Made by a program: the position numbers and the translations under genes. Source: Polyangia bacterium (GTDB lineage: Bacteria; Myxococcota_A; Polyangia; Nannocystales; Nannocystaceae). From it: a DNA stretch of 64,000 nt. Below are positions 17,066 to 26,067 of this stretch, piece by piece; position 1 is the stretch's first letter; the number at the start of each line of letters is the position of its first letter. Where the stretch lies: positions 124,001-188,000 of the forward strand of contig JAUHWG010000013.1 of NCBI GenBank assembly GCA_030424595.1. Direction: 5' to 3'. Under the pieces are notes generated by a model. That model was not told where the DNA came from, did not search any database, and saw only the letters and a list, made by a program, of their open reading frames with translations.

Positions 17066-18694
17066 ATGACCCGACCGCCGGAGCTCGAGACCCCGCCCAC
17101 CGGCGCGACCCCCCCAGGGCGCGGGGGCGAGGTCGCGAGCGAGCTCTCCGCGGAGGTCATCGTCCGCCTCGGAGAGACGGTCCTCGAGGTCCACGACCTC
17201 CACGTCCCCGAGGATCGCGGCCTGCTCAGCCAGACGCTCCGCCTGAGCGGCGCCGGTCTCCTCGGCCTCGGCCTGATCCTCGGCGTCCTCACCCCCGCCG
17301 TCAGCGCGACGCTCACCTGCGCGATCGTTGGGGCCGCGATGCTGTCCTGGGGGCTGACGACCCGGCCCGTGCTCTGCGATCGCTTCCGCGTCGGCGAGGG
17401 GCACAACGCCGACCTCGCCCTCTCCGTCCGCGAGACCGCCGACGCACCCCCGACCCCGTCGATGGAGCTGGTAAGGGTCATCGAGGGGGCTGTCGTCCTC
17501 CGCCTGCCCGCCGATCTCGAGGGGACGATCTCCGGCCCCGAACCCGCCACTGATGAGCTCGAGGTCGCAGCGCTCCGCGCCCGCGGTTGGCGAAGTCATC
17601 GCCTCGATCTCGGCGCTCGGGCCCTCTTTCGCCGCGGCGACCTGACGATCGAGATCGGCGCCGTCATGGCCACGCCGCCCCTCCCCGCAGATCCGCACCG
17701 CGAGCCCTTCGACCGGCGGGTGCTCCTGCCGCAGAGCGGCTCCCTCGCCCTCCTCACCCTTCTCTTCATCGTCGCCGCGACCCGCGAGCTCGACCTCTCC
17801 GCGCCCCCCGAGCTCGACGCGGTCAGCCCGCGCCTCCTCCAGGCGATCACCGCATTGCCGACGCCCGTGCGCGAAGAGGCGGAGCCGCTGCGCGAGGAGA
17901 CCCCACGCTCGCCGCGGGCGGTCAAGCGCAGCCGTCGCTCGGCCGCCAGCCCGCAGCCCGCCGACGTCGATCCCCCGCAGCCCGAGGAGCCCGAGGCGAT
18001 GGTCGAGGTCGACGGCGAGACCGTCGCAGCGCCGACGGTCGCCCGCTCCTTCAGCAAGCGTCAGCGCCGGCGCGGCGGCGAGAGGCAGCTCGAGGACTTC
18101 GCCGACGGGGACGCGGGCGCGGCCATCCTCGGCGACATGATCGAGCGCCGAGTGATCGTCGAGCGCGAGTCGATGGCGCACTACGTCGACACCAAGGACG
18201 ACTTCGACGCCTGGGCGGCCCTCACCCAAGGACCGCCGATCCAGCGCGGAGTCGGCGGGCTCGATCTGGTCGGCAAGGGTCGAACCGGCGGCGGCACGGC
18301 GGAGGAGCTCGACACCGGCTTCGGCTCCAAGGCGCAGGCGATCAAGGTCGCCGCGCGGCCGAAGACCCAGCCCTTGGGCAAGCTCCGCGTCGGCGCTCCG
18401 CGGGCGACCGGCGCCCTCCCCCGCGCCCACCTCAGCGAGGTCGCCCGCAACGGACGCTCCAAGCTCCGCCACTGCTGGGCCGACGCTGAGCGCCGAGGAT
18501 CCAACGGCGGCGCCGTCACCCTGGTCATCGAGATCGGCGGCGACGGTCGCGTCCGCGACGCCCAGGTGAAGGGCTCCCTCGACGATCCGAAGCTCGCCCC
18601 CTGCCTCCGCCAAGTGGCGATGGCCTGGCGCTACGACCGACGCGACGACGACGGGACGACGGTCTCGTACCCGCTCGACTACGATCGGGGCTAG
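17066..18694 (+). CDS. AgmX/PglI C-terminal-domain-like membrane protein
   Basis: Protein of 542 residues. Two hydrophobic helices lie at about 55-95 (GLLGLGLILGVLTPAV and a second stretch) and a third near 230-245 (LALLTLLFIVAA). A Pro/Glu/Arg-rich segment of about 200 residues follows, as in proteins that span the periplasm. The C-terminus (about 450-540), with KLRHCWADAERRG, VTLVIEIGGDGRVRDAQV, and CLRQVAMAWRY, matches the AgmX/PglI or TonB-like C-terminal domain of myxobacterial motility-associated proteins. It may link inner and outer membrane processes. Its TAG stop is the first bases of a dispersed inverted-repeat element, so the repeat may replace a terminator. Confidence 0.75.
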   Translation: MTRPPELETPPTGATPPGRGGEVASELSAEVIVRLGETVLEVHDLHVPEDRGLLSQTLRLSGAGLLGLGLILGVLTPAVSATLTCAIVGAAMLSWGLTTRPVLCDRFRVGEGHNADLALSVRETADAPPTPSMELVRVIEGAVVLRLPADLEGTISGPEPATDELEVAALRARGWRSHRLDLGARALFRRGDLTIEIGAVMATPPLPADPHREPFDRRVLLPQSGSLALLTLLFIVAATRELDLSAPPELDAVSPRLLQAITALPTPVREEAEPLREETPRSPRAVKRSRRSAASPQPADVDPPQPEEPEAMVEVDGETVAAPTVARSFSKRQRRRGGERQLEDFADGDAGAAILGDMIERRVIVERESMAHYVDTKDDFDAWAALTQGPPIQRGVGGLDLVGKGRTGGGTAEELDTGFGSKAQAIKVAARPKTQPLGKLRVGAPRATGALPRAHLSEVARNGRSKLRHCWADAERRGSNGGAVTLVIEIGGDGRVRDAQVKGSLDDPKLAPCLRQVAMAWRYDRRDDDGTTVSYPLDYDRG

Positions 18695-18823
18695 CAGCCC
18701 GTGGTGAAAGTCCCGTGTGCTCTCGGGCCGCAATCGTCGGTCCTCTCGGCTTGGATGAAACGCCGCTGTACCGGGCCTGCAAGTTTTGGCCGAGTCGAGA
18801 GGGACGGCGAGGGCAAGTGAGAG
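18693..18823 (+). repeat. Stop-codon-anchored dispersed repeat, copy A
   Basis: Starts AGCAGCCCGTGG at the TAG stop of the preceding gene. It continues through AAGTCCCG and GTGCTCTCG, then the block CGCCGCTGTACCGGGC, and ends near GGGCAAGTGAGAGC. The first 100 bases are nearly identical to the reverse complement of copy C (40025-40186). The right terminal inverted repeat seen in copies B and D is missing here, so this copy is truncated on the right. Confidence 0.75.
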
Positions 18824-19014
18824 CGGCGCCACCTTGAGCTGACGCCACAGCGCTCGGGCAGGAAGGAGCGGCGCTCGCGGAGGGCGCCTTGGCGGTCGTC
18901 CTCTGACCCGCCGGGCCCCGCTCCAACTCGCGCCACTTCGTTGGCGGTCCGACGAGTCATCCGTCGGAACGAACCTCAGATCATCCGGTTCCTCGAGCGG
19001 CGGCGCCCTCTCGA

Positions 19015-19923
19015 TCACTGAGGGATCCCGCAGATCCCCACGTCCTCGTATCCAGGAGGCTCCATTCCCTCCTCATACCAAGGGATGCACTCCTGGGTAG
19101 CTCCGGGGCATGTGAGCGGCTTGCTCGTGTCACACCACGGGGTACAACACCCGGCGCCCTGACAGTCGGGGACGTACTCGGCGCTGATGCAGTAGAGGCC
19201 TGGATCACATGCGTTCGCGCTCTCGCAAGGATCACCATATTGCCCCTCATCGCCTGAATAATCCAATTGGCAGCTGAAGAAATCTCCGCTGTGGGCACAG
19301 AGGTCACCGTCGGGACAGTCCTGGAGAAGTGGGTCGCAAGTCGGCAGGCAGAGGCTTAGGACCCTTCCGAGATAGCACTGAAAACCGGGCTCGCAAGTCG
19401 CGTCAGCATTGGTCCCCTCGCAGAAGGAGATGCAAACACCTTCATTGGTATCAGGGTCGACATCCCAACACATCGAGGACTTCTCACAGTTGTCGACACC
19501 GCTGACCCCCCCACCCACAGCGGTGCAGACATCTCCGGGCCCGACCGGGTCTGGGTCCACAGGCGTGCATTTTAGTGCACTCCAGATGGAAGCTCCGTCT
19601 TCGGCGTAGGGCATGCACTTTGTGCCCTCCGGGCAATCCTGTTCCCAGAAATCACATGACCCCTGCGGAGTGTCGTGGCAGCCGAGAAACGTACATCCCT
19701 CGGTCTCCGTCTCCTCACCAGTCGATGGCGACGATGATCCAGATGATCCAGACGTTCCCCACGTCGATGTCGTCGCCCCCGAACCCCCTGATGTCGACGC
19801 GCTGGAACTAGAGGCCGTCGTCATCGCTGAGGCGGAGGTCGTATCCAATGACCCTCCAGTGCAGCTGGAGACAACCAGAGCCATCCCCAGGAGCCACAGG
19901 TGTACCTTCACAAATGCCGTCAT
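19015..19923 (-). CDS. Cysteine-rich lipoprotein
   Basis: Lipoprotein of 302 residues. The signal peptide MTAFVKVHLWLLGMALVVS ends in the lipobox SSC, followed by a long Ser/Thr/Gly linker (about 22-75). About 30 cysteines then occur in short EGF-like spacings such as CEPGFQCYLG, CDPLLQDCPDGDLC and CDPGLYC. This pattern is common in predicted secreted proteins of large-genome myxobacteria. ATG at 19923 is chosen because the signal peptide begins there; upstream codons belong to a repeat related to the IS91 remnant nearby. No enzymatic motif is seen. An adhesive or protein-binding role is possible but unproven. Confidence 0.75.
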   Translation of the reverse strand: MTAFVKVHLWLLGMALVVSSCTGGSLDTTSASAMTTASSSSASTSGGSGATTSTWGTSGSSGSSSPSTGEETETEGCTFLGCHDTPQGSCDFWEQDCPEGTKCMPYAEDGASIWSALKCTPVDPDPVGPGDVCTAVGGGVSGVDNCEKSSMCWDVDPDTNEGVCISFCEGTNADATCEPGFQCYLGRVLSLCLPTCDPLLQDCPDGDLCAHSGDFFSCQLDYSGDEGQYGDPCESANACDPGLYCISAEYVPDCQGAGCCTPWCDTSKPLTCPGATQECIPWYEEGMEPPGYEDVGICGIPQ

Positions 19924-19982
19924 GGGATCCCTATGGTACCCCCTCGCAGATGTGAAGGGAAGCCTCGTGAGAGCACTGTTCC

Positions 19983-20049
19983 AGTTAGGTTTTTCGGCGA
20001 GGCGCCGGGTGCTCGTGGAGGCTGAGGCGCTGACGCCGGCGAACGTCCG
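19983..20049. repeat. IS-end-like repeat, copy 1
   Basis: The block GGCGCCGGGTGCTCG-TGGAGGCTGAGGCGCTGACG matches, with a few changes and an eight-base gap, a block at 21450-21500 next to an IS91 transposase remnant. It probably marks the footprint of a deleted element upstream of the cysteine-rich lipoprotein. Confidence 0.5.
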
Positions 20050-20193
20050 AAACCCCGCTTCGACCGTGGGACAAAACCCGCCTAGATCACCCGGGCGCTC
20101 CGCAGGCTGCATCCCCCGCGCGGTGAACTGGAAGGTTCCGCGAGATCGGATCGCATCCGCGCCCCCGGGGGCCCCGAAAAAGCCCTTGTCACA

Positions 20194-21345
20194 TTATGTG
20201 GTGAACACAGCACGAAACCCTCCGATGAGCAGTCCTCCCGCAGGCGATTCTGTGTAGCGGAGTGACAAGTCAAGCATGTCTATACTCTCGACAACGCCGG
20301 GGCCGAGAGCCCATTGTGAGAAGGTGACGCGAACAGTCGCCATGACACTCCGAGTCCTTGTATATCCGTCGAGAGGGGTATACTGTGTAAGAGACGGGAG
20401 AATGGTCAGTAAGATCGGCCCGTATAACGTGCCTGCGCCAGAGATCCGCGCTTCAACGGTCAGCGGACTCTCAAGTTCAGGGTAGTCCCCCGGCCCTCCG
20501 AGAAGGATGGCATGGAACTCAACTCCCACGGGAGAAAGCGCCATGACCTCAGGGTTGCATGGAACACGAATGCGTGGATGCTTGTAGTTTGGCGGCGTGT
20601 CAGGATCATTCCTGTTCCAGAACAATAGCATACTGTCCTCTGTTTGGTACTTACCTGTCCAGTGGACTTTCTCCGCGGGTCCGTAGTAAGGAGGGTTGTC
20701 TGGGTAGGAGATCGGCTTGCCCTCGAAGGCATCACGAAACCCCATGGCTCGGATCTCCGCCGGAGATCCCGGCAGGGGGACATTGTCGAGCCCGTGTCGA
20801 TATGTAAACACAGCACGAAATTTGTTCGTCAGGTCCGCCAAGGCAAGGGGGTTAGGGGTCTTCCAATCAACAGCAGAAGATCCACGAAATACTCCCTTGT
20901 ATGCTGACTTATTCGCCATCGTCCAGAGGAGGTACATTGCCACATACTGCACAAAGGCGAGTTATTGGGCAGCGTCTCCAGCTCGCGTCTCAAGATCCTC
21001 GGCCGTCAGTGCGGTTGCCCCCATGGCATTATTTAGATCGGGCGCCTGAACGCCGTCTAGGAAGAAGCCGTGATTGGCACCGTGCATCCACAGGAGATGT
21101 TTCGACCATGCATTTACATAGTCGTATATACCAATACTCTCGCCTCCTATCGGGGTATCTCCGTCATGCGTTCTTTGTAGCACGAAGATGTTCTTGGCAA
21201 TCCCAGTCTTGGGGGTGTCTCCCAAGGTAGGCGCCACTGAAACGACGGTATTTACCATGGACTGGGACGAGATATCCATCTGTGAGAGTTGTTTGGCGGC
21301 GGACAGCACACCTTGACCAGACTCACTGACACCGAGCAGCCGTGT
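20194..21345 (-). pseudogene. Broken alpha/beta hydrolase with in-frame TAA
   Basis: Remnant of a dienelactone-hydrolase- or chlorophyllase-like protein. The nucleophile region RLLGVSESGQG is followed by RTHDGDTPIGGES (acid-residue region) and MHGANHGFF (His region), the expected order for the second half of the fold. The N-terminal half is missing; homology fades near 21345 next to an IS91 remnant. The frame is interrupted by a single TAA at 20962-20964 and then continues in the same frame for 255 more codons to TAA at 20194. The downstream part has no clear family. Codon use is less GC-biased than in neighbouring genes, suggesting transfer. Confidence 0.65.
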
Positions 21346-21420
21346 ACGACAGGGTCTATCGGGGGCAACTTCCGGGCGTGGTCCGGGTCGGGCGGCGCCT
21401 GTACTTCATGCGCGATAGCG

Positions 21421-21500
21421 TGCGGTTAAGAAGTTCAAGCCGGGAATTTGGGCAAGGCGCCGGTTACTCGGAGGCTCATGGAGGCTGAAGCGCTGACGGC
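21421..21500. repeat. IS-end-like repeat, copy 2
   Basis: Carries AAGGCGCCGGTTACTCG and TGGAGGCTGAAGCGCTGACG, matching the block at 19983-20049. It lies immediately beyond the C-terminal fragment of an IS91-family transposase, so it is probably the terminal region of that element. Confidence 0.5.
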
Positions 21501-21665
21501 GCATGGACGCTCCACGAGGTGCGCCAACCGCTTCAACAGGCCCGCTCGATGCGTTCGTAGGCCAGTTCACCGTCGAGGCAGGGCTTCCCGACGCGGCGTC
21601 GACGGTTGGGCACGCGGCGTCGACGGTTGGGCACGCGAAGTCGACCGCGACGCCTCGGCGCGCGC

Positions 21666-21920
21666 TTACGCGAACATCCTCAACTGCCCAGGAGGACAGG
21701 CTCGCGGCGGCGCCCGGGCGCCGTGCAGGAGCTTGGCGATCGCGGCGGGATCGGTGACGACCTCCACGATCTTCATCCGCCCGCCGCACTTCGAGCAGAC
21801 CGTCACGTCGACGGCGAATACCCGCGCGAGGAGAGAAGCCCAGCCGATGCGGCGCGGTGTCATCGTCGCCTCGCGGAGCTCATCGGGAAGAGCTGGGACG
21901 AGGCAAAGCGAGAGCTGCAT
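21666..21920 (-). pseudogene. IS91-family transposase, C-terminal fragment
   Basis: The reading frame ending at 21666 contains ALPDELREATMTPRRIGWA, then LLARVFAVDVTVCSKCGGRM and KIVEVVTDPAAIAKLLHGA. This is the conserved C-terminus of IS91-family (IS801-like) transposases with its zinc ribbon. The catalytic HUH region upstream is absent. The matching N-terminal fragment lies on the same strand at 22797-23233, so either one element was split by about 900 bases or two copies decayed. Confidence 0.75.
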
Positions 21921-22123
21921 TGGCGCGAGCGGCTGCGGCGAGGATGGGATGACCCGGGCGCGGAGGCGATGACGACTCGCGAACGCTGTCTTCTCGGCCC
22001 GATCGGAGATGAACGCCGTCGCTCCGTGCAGCGCCCAACGCTTTGACCGGAAACTCTGAGAGAACCGGCTCGGTGTCCGTTGACTACGCCCAGCAGCACT
22101 GCCATTCTTTCCGAGTGCTACCG

Positions 22124-22489
22124 ATGAACAGAAAACTGACAAACTACTCCCGAAAAATTACGGGTCCCACCACACTCCTCACCTGCGCGGCGATTTTCTT
22201 ATCCACCCAAGCTGGTTGCTCAAGCAACCGCCCATGCGACGCGCCGACAGTTGAATTCACCTTTACTGATAATGTTAGCGAGAGTACGCTTCAGACGTTT
22301 TTCTCTAGGACGGGAGATACTAGGGAGAGCATTGAGTGTGCTTCGTTCTGTGAGTATCTCTCTGGTAGGTCATTCGAGTCATTTGATTCATGCATGCTGG
22401 AGGTTGAGCCTGCATCAGGACAAGCTCCCGATGACATCGTCGGCTTACTCGAGTGTCAAGGACAAGCCTATGAGTATCTCTGTGAGTGA
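22124..22489 (+). CDS. Small putative lipoprotein of low GC
   Basis: Protein of 121 residues starting MNRKLTNYSRK with a hydrophobic core (TTLLTCAAIFLS) and a possible lipobox TQAGC. The mature part is acidic and has six cysteines (for example IECASFCEYL and LLECQG), suggesting a disulfide-stabilised secreted domain. Its codon use is clearly less GC-rich than in most of the window, and it lies between two fragments of an IS91 transposase. It may have arrived with, or been captured by, the element. No family recognised. ATG at 22124 is preferred because the signal peptide begins there. Confidence 0.55.
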   Translation: MNRKLTNYSRKITGPTTLLTCAAIFLSTQAGCSSNRPCDAPTVEFTFTDNVSESTLQTFFSRTGDTRESIECASFCEYLSGRSFESFDSCMLEVEPASGQAPDDIVGLLECQGQAYEYLCE

Positions 22490-22552
22490 TCACTGTTTCC
22501 ACAGCCATCGGCACAGCTCGCCTCCGAGCCTATTCTCTACCCAGTGTCAGCC

Positions 22553-22800
22553 ATGAATATTCAAAGCCCACTCTCGTTTTCTCTTATTTTCCTCGTCAAC
22601 GCCTGCGTGGTCGTCGACAGCGATACAGATAGTGCAACGAACGGTTCGGGCTCTGGCTCTGCGTCCTCCACAGCTGCGGTCACCCAGACCTCCAGCGCTA
22701 CAGCCTCGGCCAGCGAGACCAGCTTAGGCTCAGACTCGACGGACTCGACCACCGCCAATGCGACTGCGACCGACCCTACGTCGACCACAGCGAAGGACTG
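22553..22800 (+). pseudogene. Lipoprotein gene truncated by IS91 remnant
   Basis: Begins MNIQSPLSFSLIFLVNAC, a signal peptide with lipobox VNAC, and continues with a Ser/Thr/Ala linker typical of lipoproteins in this genome. Just after TTAKDC the frame runs into antisense of the IS91 transposase N-terminal fragment, so the functional domain has been lost. The frame stays open to 23365, but that part is antisense transposase and should not be read as protein. Confidence 0.65.
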
Positions 22801-23233
22801 CTCGTCCGAGGCAACCCGAGACCGCCGCGAGGAGCTCGCGGTCGTAGCCGAGGCGGACGGCCAAGGGCCCCGAGAAGGAGAGCACCCACTGGCGGTAGCC
22901 GACCGCCGGCAAGACGTGGTCGACCAGGAGAGCGGCTCCTTCGGCCATACGCCGGCCCATGCACGACGGGCAGAAGCCGCGGCCCTTGCACGGGAAGGGC
23001 ACCCGCAGCTCGTCGCCGCAGCGGCAGCACGCCGTCCGGACGAAGCCCTGCGAGAAGTCGCCGCACACGGCGAAGCCCCGCAGCTCGTCCCGGACGAAGT
23101 CGGGCAGCGGGGCATGACTGCCCTCCTCGACGTGCTCGAGGAAGCGGTCGACGTGCTGCCGGACGAGCACCGCGGCGTCGCAGCCGTGAGTGTCGCGGGG
23201 GACATAGACCCCCGGGCTGGCGCACACCGGCAT
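22797..23233 (-). pseudogene. IS91-family transposase, N-terminal fragment
   Basis: Contains LPDFVRDELRGFAVCGDFSQ, then RTACCRCGDELRVPFPCKGR and GFCPSCMGRRMAEGAALLVD, and HVLPAVGYRQWVLSFSGPL. This is the conserved zinc-finger N-terminus of IS91-family transposases. It ends after LGYDRELLAAV at the junction with a lipoprotein gene on the other strand. The middle of the transposase, with the two catalytic tyrosines, is absent from the window. Confidence 0.78.
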
Positions 23234-23598
23234 CGCTCCCGGCGCTGCAACGCCGCGGCCGGAGAGGGCTGCTCAGAAAGTGGCGTGATCTCATCACAGG
23301 GACTCGCGAGCAGCGGGGCGGTCGCGTCCCATCTCGGAGCCGCGGACGACTCACCGGCCGGCTGACGCACTGGCCGCGAGCGCCGGGCGTGGATTCAAAC
23401 AGGTCGGGACGACTGCTTCTCGTTCCACGCCTGCGACCCGTCGACACCCGGCCCGCTTTTCACTGAGTTTTGCCAAAACCAGTCGCATGACGTAGCGCCC
23501 AGTCGCACGACGTAGCACAAGCCCCTCGCAGAAACGCCTGAATTCGTGGGATTGCGGCCGTTCGGCGCGCTGGGGGCGTTCTGGGAGGGGCTGTGACA
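23234..23598. other. Gene-poor junction region
   Basis: About 365 bases between the IS91 fragment and repeat copy B. A tandem duplication of about 20 bases (CCAGTCGCATGACGTAGCGC and a variant) lies at 23480-23519. The first 150 bases may be the left end of the IS91 element. No gene is supported. Confidence 0.4.
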
Positions 23599-23687
23599 GT
23601 ACCGGGCCGTACTGCAAGTTTCGGCCGAGTCGAGAGGGACGGCGAGGGCAAGTGAGAGCGCGCGGGACTTTTGCCGCGGGCTGCTAG
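23599..23687 (+). repeat. Stop-codon-anchored dispersed repeat, copy B (right half)
   Basis: Carries GTACCGGGCCGTACTGCAAG, then CGAGTCGAGAGGGACGGCGA, and ends GCGCGCGGGACTT-ttgccgcGGGCTGCTAG. The end is the reverse complement of the left end of copy A (CTAGCAGCCC...AAGTCCCG), which defines the terminal inverted repeat of the family. The left half is diverged. Confidence 0.7.
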
Positions 23688-23796
23688 GCCTGAAATAAGC
23701 GCTGCTGTGAGGCGTCCTAGACAACCCGCGTAGAATCGTCAGTGACACGGGTTTCGCGCTTCGACTGTATCCGTGTGGGTGAGCGCTCAATCCCTC

Positions 23797-24228
23797 CTAG
23801 GATACAAAGTCAGGATCCGAGGATCCGGTACTCAACAGCCTGCGCACACGCGCTGCAACTCGACCCACCGAGATCTCCTCATCAAGCTCGAAGAACGATG
23901 TATCGTCAACACACAGCTCACGCACAGAGTCCATCATCTCAAAGAGCCCACTACGGGCGCATCGGCGCAACCCACAGTAGCGAACGACGGGATTGTCTGA
24001 CCTCAGGAACGTCTGTGCAACTGCTAGAAGACTTCGCTCCGCCATCACCGGCAGCGCAGTCTCTGCCGAAATCCTCACATCAGCACGAAGGCGTGAGTCG
24101 TTCGCAACCTCAGCAAGAACACGATGCCCCTCCACCCCCAACTCTGCCAACGTATATGCCGCAAGCACCCGCTGACGCGCGCTTCCTTCCTGTGTTAGCC
24201 AAGCTACCTGCTGCTGAATGTTGGTCAC
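23797..24228 (-). CDS. HEAT-like repeat protein, possibly 5'-truncated
   Basis: Helical protein of 143 residues read from GTG 24228. Repeating units such as RQRVLAAYTLAELGVEG, RADVRISAETALPVMAE and NPVVRYCGLRRCARSG fit HEAT or armadillo-type repeats. The same frame stays open upstream to about 24297 with protein-like residues (PIEGRSNKGYEKLGKENE) but has no start codon there, and it runs into an IS110 remnant. The original gene was therefore probably longer and lost its 5' end. A binding role (scaffold) is the usual function of such repeats; no partner is evident. Confidence 0.5.
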   Translation of the reverse strand: MTNIQQQVAWLTQEGSARQRVLAAYTLAELGVEGHRVLAEVANDSRLRADVRISAETALPVMAERSLLAVAQTFLRSDNPVVRYCGLRRCARSGLFEMMDSVRELCVDDTSFFELDEEISVGRVAARVRRLLSTGSSDPDFVS

Positions 24229-24437
24229 TTCGTTTTCCTTGCCCAGTTTTTCGTAGCCTTTGTTGGATCTACCTTCAATAGGATCTTCCTTCTTCCGTCA
24301 CAAACCTGGCAGCAGCCCCCTAATTTCCAGTCAAGAGACCTCCCTCTGGAGTCGTCAGCGGCCCCGACCAGGACGCAGACGACGAGCTCGGCGCTATGGA
24401 CATCGATGCCGCAGCATCTCTCGATAATGGCTTGCAT
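24225..24437 (-). pseudogene. IS110-family transposase, N-terminal fragment
   Basis: Starts MQAIIERCCGIDVHSAELVV with the first DEDD-type aspartate of IS110 transposases (GIDVH), followed by CVLVGAADD. After about 30 residues the match ends and the frame continues into sequence belonging to the neighbouring HEAT-like gene. Only the extreme 5' end of the element remains. Confidence 0.65.
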
Positions 24438-24604
24438 CGGACCACTCTCCCTTCTGGATGAAGGAGAGCGAGCTGCGCGACGCCGCGACGTGTCGCGTAG
24501 AGGCTGTCATGCGCCCTTCCCATTGTTGGGTGCAGCGAGAGGTGGTACCTGAAAGGCGGCGCGGGTCAGTCTGCTAGACGGGGTCCGAGCCGCCACAGAG
24601 TATG

Positions 24605-24640
24605 TCGACCTTGGTGCGCTCACTCGCTCTCCAAGGTCGA
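24605..24640 (-). terminator. Hairpin downstream of the MNIO operon
   Basis: TCGACCTTGG (24605-24614) and CCAAGGTCGA (24631-24640) form a perfect 10-bp stem with a 16-base loop, about 75 bases beyond the last stop codon of the minus-strand operon. It could equally be a protein-binding site. Confidence 0.4.
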
Positions 24641-24712
24641 AATACCAGCTGGCCCGCGCCCTCTCCGCATGCGGGCACACGCGGAGATCGTTTTCATCGA
24701 GAGGTGTCAGGG

Positions 24713-25153
24713 CTAGGAGTCCGCCGCGCCGTCGCACCACCGGAGAAAGAGCTCGGCCTCGTCCGCGGGGAAGAGCGCGCTCGCCGGGACCTCCGCGTGG
24801 TAGCGGCGGAAGGCGGCGGCGAAGCCCGCCGGATCACGATCAAACCACGCAGACGCCTCATCCGACCCCTGGACCAGACGCTCAAAGCGGAGGCGCGCGA
24901 CCAGGAGCGCAGACAGGCGAAAGCCATCGCCGGAGATCGAGGCGATCCGCCCTCGCAGCCGCGAGAGCTCCGGGCGCAGCGCGAGCGCTGCCAGGGCACG
25001 CTCGGGATCCGTCGCCCGCAAGGCGACCGCGAGGCCCTCCTCGAGCGCGACCAATGCGGCGAGCTCCGCCCTAGCCTCCGCCCTAGCCTCCGCCGTGTCC
25101 TCCGCCGTCTCGGCGACGCTCTCGACGGACGGCGACGCTCCGCGATCGCTCAT
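24713..25153 (-). CDS. Small partner protein of the DUF692/MNIO enzyme
   Basis: Protein of 146 residues, mostly helical and rich in Ala, Glu and Arg. The conserved-looking part is the C-terminus: AAFRRYHAEVPASALFPADE and LFLRWCDG. MNIO enzymes often act with a small partner that binds the substrate leader. This gene overlaps the MNIO gene by four bases (ATGA) and ends the operon. The N-terminal 30 residues (EDTAEARAEARAEL) are low-complexity. Assignment as the partner rests on position and size; no partner family motif was certain. Confidence 0.6.
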   Translation of the reverse strand: MSDRGASPSVESVAETAEDTAEARAEARAELAALVALEEGLAVALRATDPERALAALALRPELSRLRGRIASISGDGFRLSALLVARLRFERLVQGSDEASAWFDRDPAGFAAAFRRYHAEVPASALFPADEAELFLRWCDGAADS

Positions 25154-26061
25154 CGGGAGCCCTCCACGACCGCTCGCAAGCGCCGAAGCTCCGCCTCGAT
25201 CGCCCGCACATCCCCCGCGTCGACGGTCCCCTCCATGCGCTCCAAGGTGACACCGCGAAGCCCCGTGCAGCGCGGCAAGACCCGCTCAAGCAGCGTCCAG
25301 ACCGACTCCGGGACCGCGCTGCTGTGGCTGTCCAGGAGATACGAGCGCCGCGAGGGGAGCCAGCCGTCCGGGCTCCACGAGCCGCCGGCGATATGGATCT
25401 CGATCACCCGCGAGAGGTCGAGCCGGGCGAGATAGTCGGCGGCGGCAAAGCCCATGTTCTCGGCCATCATCACGAGGTTGTAGAGGTCGAGGAGGAGGTG
25501 GCTGCCCGGCAGCTCGAGCACCCCGGCGATGAGCTCCGTCTCCTCCAGCGGATCGCCGAAGGTGAAGGTGTGGGCGGCGTTCTCGACCGCGACCGCGGGG
25601 ACGATCGACTGCAGCTCGGCGAGACGACGACGGACGAGCGCGGCGACCGTCGGCGTCGGCACCAGCGGCAGGGGCAGCGCGTGCGCCTCGCCGCCGATGT
25701 CGGTCACCGCGAGATGGTCGCTCAGCCAGGCGAAGCGGAAGCGACGGTGGTCCTCCGCGATCCGCCGCTGCCATCGCAGCTGCCGCGGGCGATCCTCTGG
25801 CCGCGACCCGCCGAGCGAGAGGCCCACGCCGTGGGCGACGAAGGGCTTGATCGTCGCGCTCGCCGGGGCCCAACGCTCGCCCAGCTCGGCGAAGCGCTCG
25901 GCGAAGCCGTTGCTCGTCAGCGATCCGTCGGCCTCGCCCCACCAGGTGGTCTCAGGCGCGATCTCAAAGTAGTCCGCGAGCTCGCCGAAGACCGGCTCTA
26001 GCAGCTCCAGGTAGCGCTCCTCCGGCTGGAGGACGAAGCCGACGCCGACGCCACGCACCAC
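25150..26061 (-). CDS. DUF692 / MNIO-family multinuclear non-heme iron enzyme
   Basis: Protein of 303 residues with a TIM-barrel DUF692 layout. Likely metal ligands are visible in order: the His in PFVAHGVGLSLGG, the His in WLSDHLAV, Glu and Asn in AVENAAHTF, the Asp in LLLDLYNLVM, the His in VIEIHIAGG, Asp and His in YLLDSHSSAVPE, and the Glu in TLERMEG. Characterised family members (for example MbnB and TglH) use two or three irons and O2 to modify cysteine or other residues in ribosomal peptides. The gene lies 6 bases after a Tat-exported protein with C-terminal cysteines and overlaps a small partner. That Tat protein is the natural substrate candidate. Confidence 0.88.
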   Translation of the reverse strand: MVRGVGVGFVLQPEERYLELLEPVFGELADYFEIAPETTWWGEADGSLTSNGFAERFAELGERWAPASATIKPFVAHGVGLSLGGSRPEDRPRQLRWQRRIAEDHRRFRFAWLSDHLAVTDIGGEAHALPLPLVPTPTVAALVRRRLAELQSIVPAVAVENAAHTFTFGDPLEETELIAGVLELPGSHLLLDLYNLVMMAENMGFAAADYLARLDLSRVIEIHIAGGSWSPDGWLPSRRSYLLDSHSSAVPESVWTLLERVLPRCTGLRGVTLERMEGTVDAGDVRAIEAELRRLRAVVEGSR

Positions 26062-26067
26062 AGGCTC

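Noticed and set aside
22553..23365. Continuous plus-strand frame of about 270 codons starting as a lipoprotein
   Set aside because: After about 80 codons it is antisense to a conserved IS91 transposase fragment, so it is a chance fusion at an insertion junction.
24438..24712. tRNA or small RNA in the gap after the MNIO operon
   Set aside because: Only one 10-bp hairpin is seen; no cloverleaf or conserved loop could be drawn.
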